The position numbers and the translations under genes are program-made. DNA of 64,000 bases from Romanomermis culicivorax (lineage: Eukaryota; Nematoda; Enoplea; Mermithida; Mermithidae), in the NCBI GenBank assembly GCA_963922205.1, contig CAWUHX010000221.1, forward strand, positions 310,001-374,000, written 5' to 3'. Under the pieces are notes generated by a model, which had not been told where the DNA came from, ran no database searches, and saw only the letters and a program-made list of their open reading frames with translations. This document shows positions 59,272-64,000 of this stretch, piece after piece (the first letter of the stretch is position 1; every line of letters begins with the position of its first letter).

Positions 59272-60698
59272 ATGTCACATTTTACGCCATGTCACGTGTA
59301 TGACATGTGGATTTGGGAGAGCTGGGGAGGTTTGGGTATCTCATCAGGTAATATCGTGTTTTAGACATCACATTGATGGTGAACCATATCAGATTGATCC
59401 TTATACAGTGAGTAATAGGCTGTGACTCCTGATGGATACTGGCATTTTCCCCAGGCTTCCCTGGTTGGCGTTGGGGCCTAACCTGGTGAATGGTGGCTAT
59501 AGAGAGGTCTATAGTTGGTTCTCTGGTGTTGTCCTTGGGGTCTTGCTGTAGGGTAATGGACAACGCTGCCAGGCTAGGTGCGACAATCCCCGAGTCCTAC
59601 TCAGTGAGAGTGGGGACAGGGTCACCCGTAAAATGACCTAATTTGTGGGACCCGATTATGAACCAGACAGCCCCTTTTTAGCCCGAACCTGAGAGGTGGA
59701 GGCCCTACTTATCTGTGGAAAACTTGGGAAACCGACTTAGGAAGGATTTCCCAACAAATACCCCACAAATAACAATAATCCCCTGAGAAGACTCACCTAG
59801 TCCTGTTTCTCAAGGGATTCGACGAAACGGGCAGCAAGTCCCTGGATACTTTCGGTCTTCTGGCACTGGAGCGGGGGGATGCGATCCACACGAGTCCTAG
59901 CGGCGAGTGGCGGCGAGCAGGAGGCGATCGGGAGGCGATTCTCCAATGTTTTCTTCACGAACCGGGGCGGTCGGACACCTAGCACTGATGGGCAGCGGGT
60001 ACTGTAGACGGGTAAGCGGCGGACGCAGTAACCAGATATAAATTTATGCAAATTAATTTGCTATGAGGCGGCGGATGCAGTAAAGATAGTTCTTCGAATT
60101 TATTCAAATTAGGCTATAAGGCGGCGGACGCTGTCAACAAATCGGACGCAAGGGTAAACCCAGGAATGAGCGAAAAACTAAAGAAACATGTCCTTTTAAG
60201 GACATGTTTGGCTACAGCTGCAGCTTGGGCGGAGTTTCTCGGCGTCCAAGCTAACTTCTGCAGCTAGACGCGATGCAGAAGATGCCTATGAGCACATAGA
60301 AATTTTTCGTTCACATGCGTTTAGCACTGAGGCCGACTGCAGTGCCTATGCTAAGCATATGAACGTCTTTAGCTAAACTTCTTAGCTAGTCGTTTTTGCG
60401 TAACAAAAACGACGCTAATTTTTGATGATAAGAGGTGCATGAATGCACCAAAAATAGCCATGTGCTCGTGGAGCACGACTGGGGGAAGTTTTTAGCTAAA
60501 GGGCCTACTGTAGCCGGCGTTCATAAAGAAATAAAAATATAACAAAACGAAACATAGAAATGCATGAAAAATATAAAAACGAACATGAAATGCATGTGCA
60601 ACAATGAAATAAACAAAAACATGAATGAGTAATAAACGAGTTATGAAGAAAAACAAAATATTGGCATGATAGGAATCACGTGACGTTGGGGAATTGAG
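59272..60698. repeat. Module M, copy 2 (1427 bp)
   Basis: Only scattered substitutions from 44621-46048. Flanked by X and X' instead of the U5 and U3 neighbours seen at copy 1. Confidence 0.9.
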
Positions 60699-60716
60699 CA
60701 GCACGTGACACCAAAA

Positions 60717-63700
60717 AGAGACAAGAATGACTCGTGTGTACCGATAAACCCACTCAAAAGGGATTTTATTTGGGAGTTAAGTCCGTTGTGCTAGTTTACA
60801 AAACCTTGGATTTGGAAGAACTCGTAACCGTCAAAGTCCTACTCACCAGGAGTAGCGCATGAAGTAGCTTAGGAAGATAAGTAAAGGGGGACAACTTAAA
60901 ATAAACTTAGTGGGCGTAAATAGATAGGGACAAAATTAGTTTACACACCAAATTACCCAAAGGGGATGCACTATTACGCAATGGGCCTCACTCACTAGGA
61001 GCAATTGCCATCTCTGTAAAGTGTGATGACTAGACAAGAGGTTCCCAAGGGGACGACATTCCCATGTATATTACAACCATGCCCAAAACGGGAATTTGCA
61101 TTTTGAACATAATAGGAGCTCTCCAGAAGCATTATATACAGCTGGTGGCCAGGATTCCAGTCACTGAGATGTAGTGAGGATAGCTAGGTCACCAGTTGGA
61201 GGTAAGAGCACCAGGTACCAAGGTGCTATTCTGACACACTCAGTCAGTAAATGGGTGGCATGGGGGTCCTTGGCCCAGCCGTGCCTAATGGAGGTGGAGA
61301 TATGCTGGCTTCCTCCTATGATTCGAGGCAGAGCTCAAAGCATCTTGAGATCAGGGGTACAGTCTGTCTTGATTAAATGAGTGTTAAGTGAAGAGCTGAG
61401 GCAGAACCAGTTGTAATGTGTTTAGGTGGACTCTAACACCTTCGCTAAGGCGGACTAGCGGTATATTATGCTATATGGACAACCAATGGAGGCGGACTCA
61501 GGATTAAGGGGCGACTCTTGTGCGGACATTATTACACCAGCTAACGAAGGCATTTGAGTGAAAGAAGGATTACAGGGGGTTCTTTTACACTTTAGGCCCA
61601 ACCAGTGGCTATGCCCTAATTCCCGAGGAATTATTCTGGCGGGGACACTAAACAAGATCATAGGTGAGAAGGAAATGTGAGAAATTCAAAAAGAAATTTA
61701 CAGGAAGGTTGTCAACCCTTGTGGATGTCAGACACAGGCAGTACCGACTGCAAATGCCTAACAGTTGCCTAAGTTAAGCAACCAGCCCAGCTGAGGCCGA
61801 GTGTAACCAGTTCAAACGGGCAGTTAAAGCTTTGAAGGTAGTCACGTGCTGACCAACAGTGCTGTTACCCGGGAGGACAACCTGATCAGTATCATGGACT
61901 GAATGCATCTCAGGTTGAGTTAGCATGTTGACTGATGTTTCCCAGGCATCAGTGACACGCAAAACACAACCCTTTGACAAGAGCTGTAGGTGAGAGGGTC
62001 ATATTCCAACAATCACTTATGACTCAAGAGGCATCTTTGGAAACCCGCAGTAACCTGGTGCTGATGTCAAAAGGTATTATATACACCACCACACACTCGG
62101 TGCTGACCTCAGGTAACTGGGATGTAAGTGCCATAGTCTCATATTGCAGTATGAACGCCAAAGGTAAGGGCCTGCGGCCACAAAACCCCTACGGTAACAC
62201 AGAGCATTGCTGTTGTAGATGTCAGAATAGGATTGTAAAATCTCAATTCCAATTCTGGAATAGAAACATTATCATTGCGGACATCAATGGATAGAGCTCT
62301 GAGGCCAGCAACCCTGCTACAGCAACACGGAGCATCACCATTGCTGACATCAAAAGGCCATAGCTGAGTATCAACTATCCTACAGCAATGACGTGAGATG
62401 CAGTTTTTGCAGATGTCAGATGTGGGGTTTGTAAGGCCCACACATCTCCAAACAACAACACGTGGCGTTGTCATTGCTGACCTCAAGGACTGGAATCAGT
62501 AAACCAACCAGTCCTAGTGCAACAACACAAACCTCTGCTGTTGCAGATGGTGCCGTAAGGTCACCATCCGGCAATAACAACATGTTATGTTGCCATTGCT
62601 GACATCAGAGGTAGAGCCAGAGGGCCACCCACCCCTTAAAGCAACAGCAAGGGATGCAGCTGTTGCAGATGCAGGGGAAGGATGCAGCGAACCAGCAATT
62701 CCTGAATGGCTACATGTTATGTGGCCATTGCTGAGGTCAGAGGCATGACCCGGAGAGGCATGGACCTCAATGCAACAGCAGCATTGGAGTCAGTTGTGGA
62801 CGTCAGAAGGTAGGGTCACTAAGACACATTACCTCATAACAACAACATGGTGTGTTATAGTTGCTGACGTCAGTGGTCATGACTTGTAAAATCATCACCA
62901 CTTGCAATGAGTCACAGAGACAGAAGAAGAAGACGGTACAGTAAGTGGATGAAATAATAAGAATGACCTACTGAAGGGTTGCCAACTATAATGTATGTGT
63001 GACCGAGAAAAAAAATTGTTTTTTTTTGTTTTTTTTTAATTAGGAATGTTTGATTTAGTAGAAAGGAAAAGGAGAAATTTTATTTTGTTTGTTTAGAAAG
63101 TAGAGAAAGTAGGTTATGAGTTTTTATTTGATTTGATTTTTGTTGGGATAAGAAAATTTATTGGGTGAAAAAGTTATTATAATTGGTGTCACACATTACA
63201 TATAGATGACTGAGAAAGTGAAAGTAAAGTAAATAAAATAAAATTTGAGGCCGATGAGATAAGCAATGTGATCTGATATGTATGGTGTTAAATGTGTCAA
63301 CAGTATGATTTAATTTGTTTTGGCCAGAAAAATGAGCAACTTGGCTAGTGCTCAGTGAAGATAAGAAAAAGTTGAAAAAGTGTGTTGACACAAATACCGG
63401 ACATAGATAACAAAATCATGACCACACTTGACGTCCAGAATCAAGTGGGGAAGGAGTACTGTATTTCATGATTGTAAATCACGAAACGTTCAAGGGATGT
63501 AAACCTCATGGGCTGTGATACTCAAGTACCCGTACCCAGGTATACTGTAGTCAGAGTACATGCAAATCACAGGCATACTGTAACCAAGCTAGCTCTACGG
63601 CAGTACAGTAACCCATCAGATCACAAGGAGAGGCAAAAGACCCAAATGAAAATAAATTTTGAAAAAATAAAAGAAGAAAGCTCAGAGGAGGTTTTAGGCA

Positions 63701-64000
63701 GAATACTCTATTTAAACTCTACTTTGGGAAATTTTGACTCTTGGGGATTGACCCTGGGAAAACCTAACACCAGGGAATTTATTTAAGGCCTACAGGCTAC
63801 ACACACATATGGCGATAAAGTATACACAAGAATCATTAATTTGATCACTCCTAAGGGCTAATCCTGGCTTACAGTAATAAAAACTCTACTCAAACGCGGT
63901 GCATCTTGAGTTGGCGACAAAACTCGAACATAAGGGCCATTTTCCGACCTAAGGGGCAGTATACCTGCTTTAAGGGTGTTTCCGACTTACATGAGGGCGA
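60717..64000. repeat. Segment X', copy 2 (runs off the window)
   Basis: Follows X in order, including CTACTCACCAGGAGTAGCGC, ATTATATACAGCTGGTGGCC and the bZIP-site array (62040-62880). Here only one perfect TGACGTCA remains (62865); the others read TGACATCA, TGATGTCA or TGACCTCA. Confidence 0.85.

Larger units (their letters stand above)
55996..64000 (-). repeat. Gag-side LTR-like region (5' LTR, extends past the window?)
   Basis: Starts TGACGCAGAAGGG on the plus strand, matching the outer end of the other LTR. The sequence just inside reads CTGGTGTACTCTGATC on the element strand, which could be a primer-binding site beginning TGG, with no tRNA identified. Layout: U5-like 55996-56160, segment X 56165-59271, module M 59272-60698, segment X' 60717 onward. 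The other LTR lacks X and X'. No terminus seen before 64000. Confidence 0.45.

Overview
Animal nuclear DNA, most likely from a nematode or another small invertebrate. The protein-coding genes are split into short exons with GT..AG borders, and almost every start codon lies just downstream of a polypyrimidine-AG acceptor, as expected for spliced-leader trans-splicing. Everything between the genes is dense transposon debris. No rRNA, tRNA or CRISPR locus was recognised.

Host genes (all on the minus strand). Left edge: a p38 MAP kinase (1-1729, C-terminal half outside the window), then an unrecognised two-transmembrane protein (2130-7106). Middle: Mediator subunit MED29 (25924-27823), a 99-residue single-pass membrane protein (28462-28762) and an HSDL1-like short-chain dehydrogenase pseudoenzyme (29308-33530). 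I rebuilt the exons from splice motifs, phase agreement and family similarity recalled from memory.

Transposon layer (about 7.1-25.9 kb, introns, 33.5-44.4 kb). At least seven families of short elements with CA..TG ends leave 8-bp target-site duplications, as hAT elements do. One (13739-14526) still carries the C-terminal piece of a hAT transposase. They are nested up to four deep, repeatedly re-use the same 8-bp target, and share a GC hairpin (core GGCGC-TTC-GCGCC). There are also two fold-back elements (14876-17404; 30757-33083), a broken LINE (22340-24513) and a Merlin/ISXO2-type transposase scrap (19863-20010).

Right third (44457-64000). A large LTR retroelement of the Ty3/gypsy kind lies on the minus strand. 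Its order is gag - proline-rich segment - envelope-like glycoprotein - protease - second, degenerate protease - RT - RNase H - integrase. The envelope is therefore upstream of pol and in frame with the protease, instead of following pol. All coding sequence from 55674 to 46510 is in one frame, broken by one TGA and two TAG codons, with an overlapping -1 frame of 271 codons. The flanking LTR-like regions are asymmetric: a 1.43-kb module occurs twice, and a 3-kb segment carrying an array of TGACGTCA (CRE) sites occurs twice on the gag side only. This is the most unusual object in the window.
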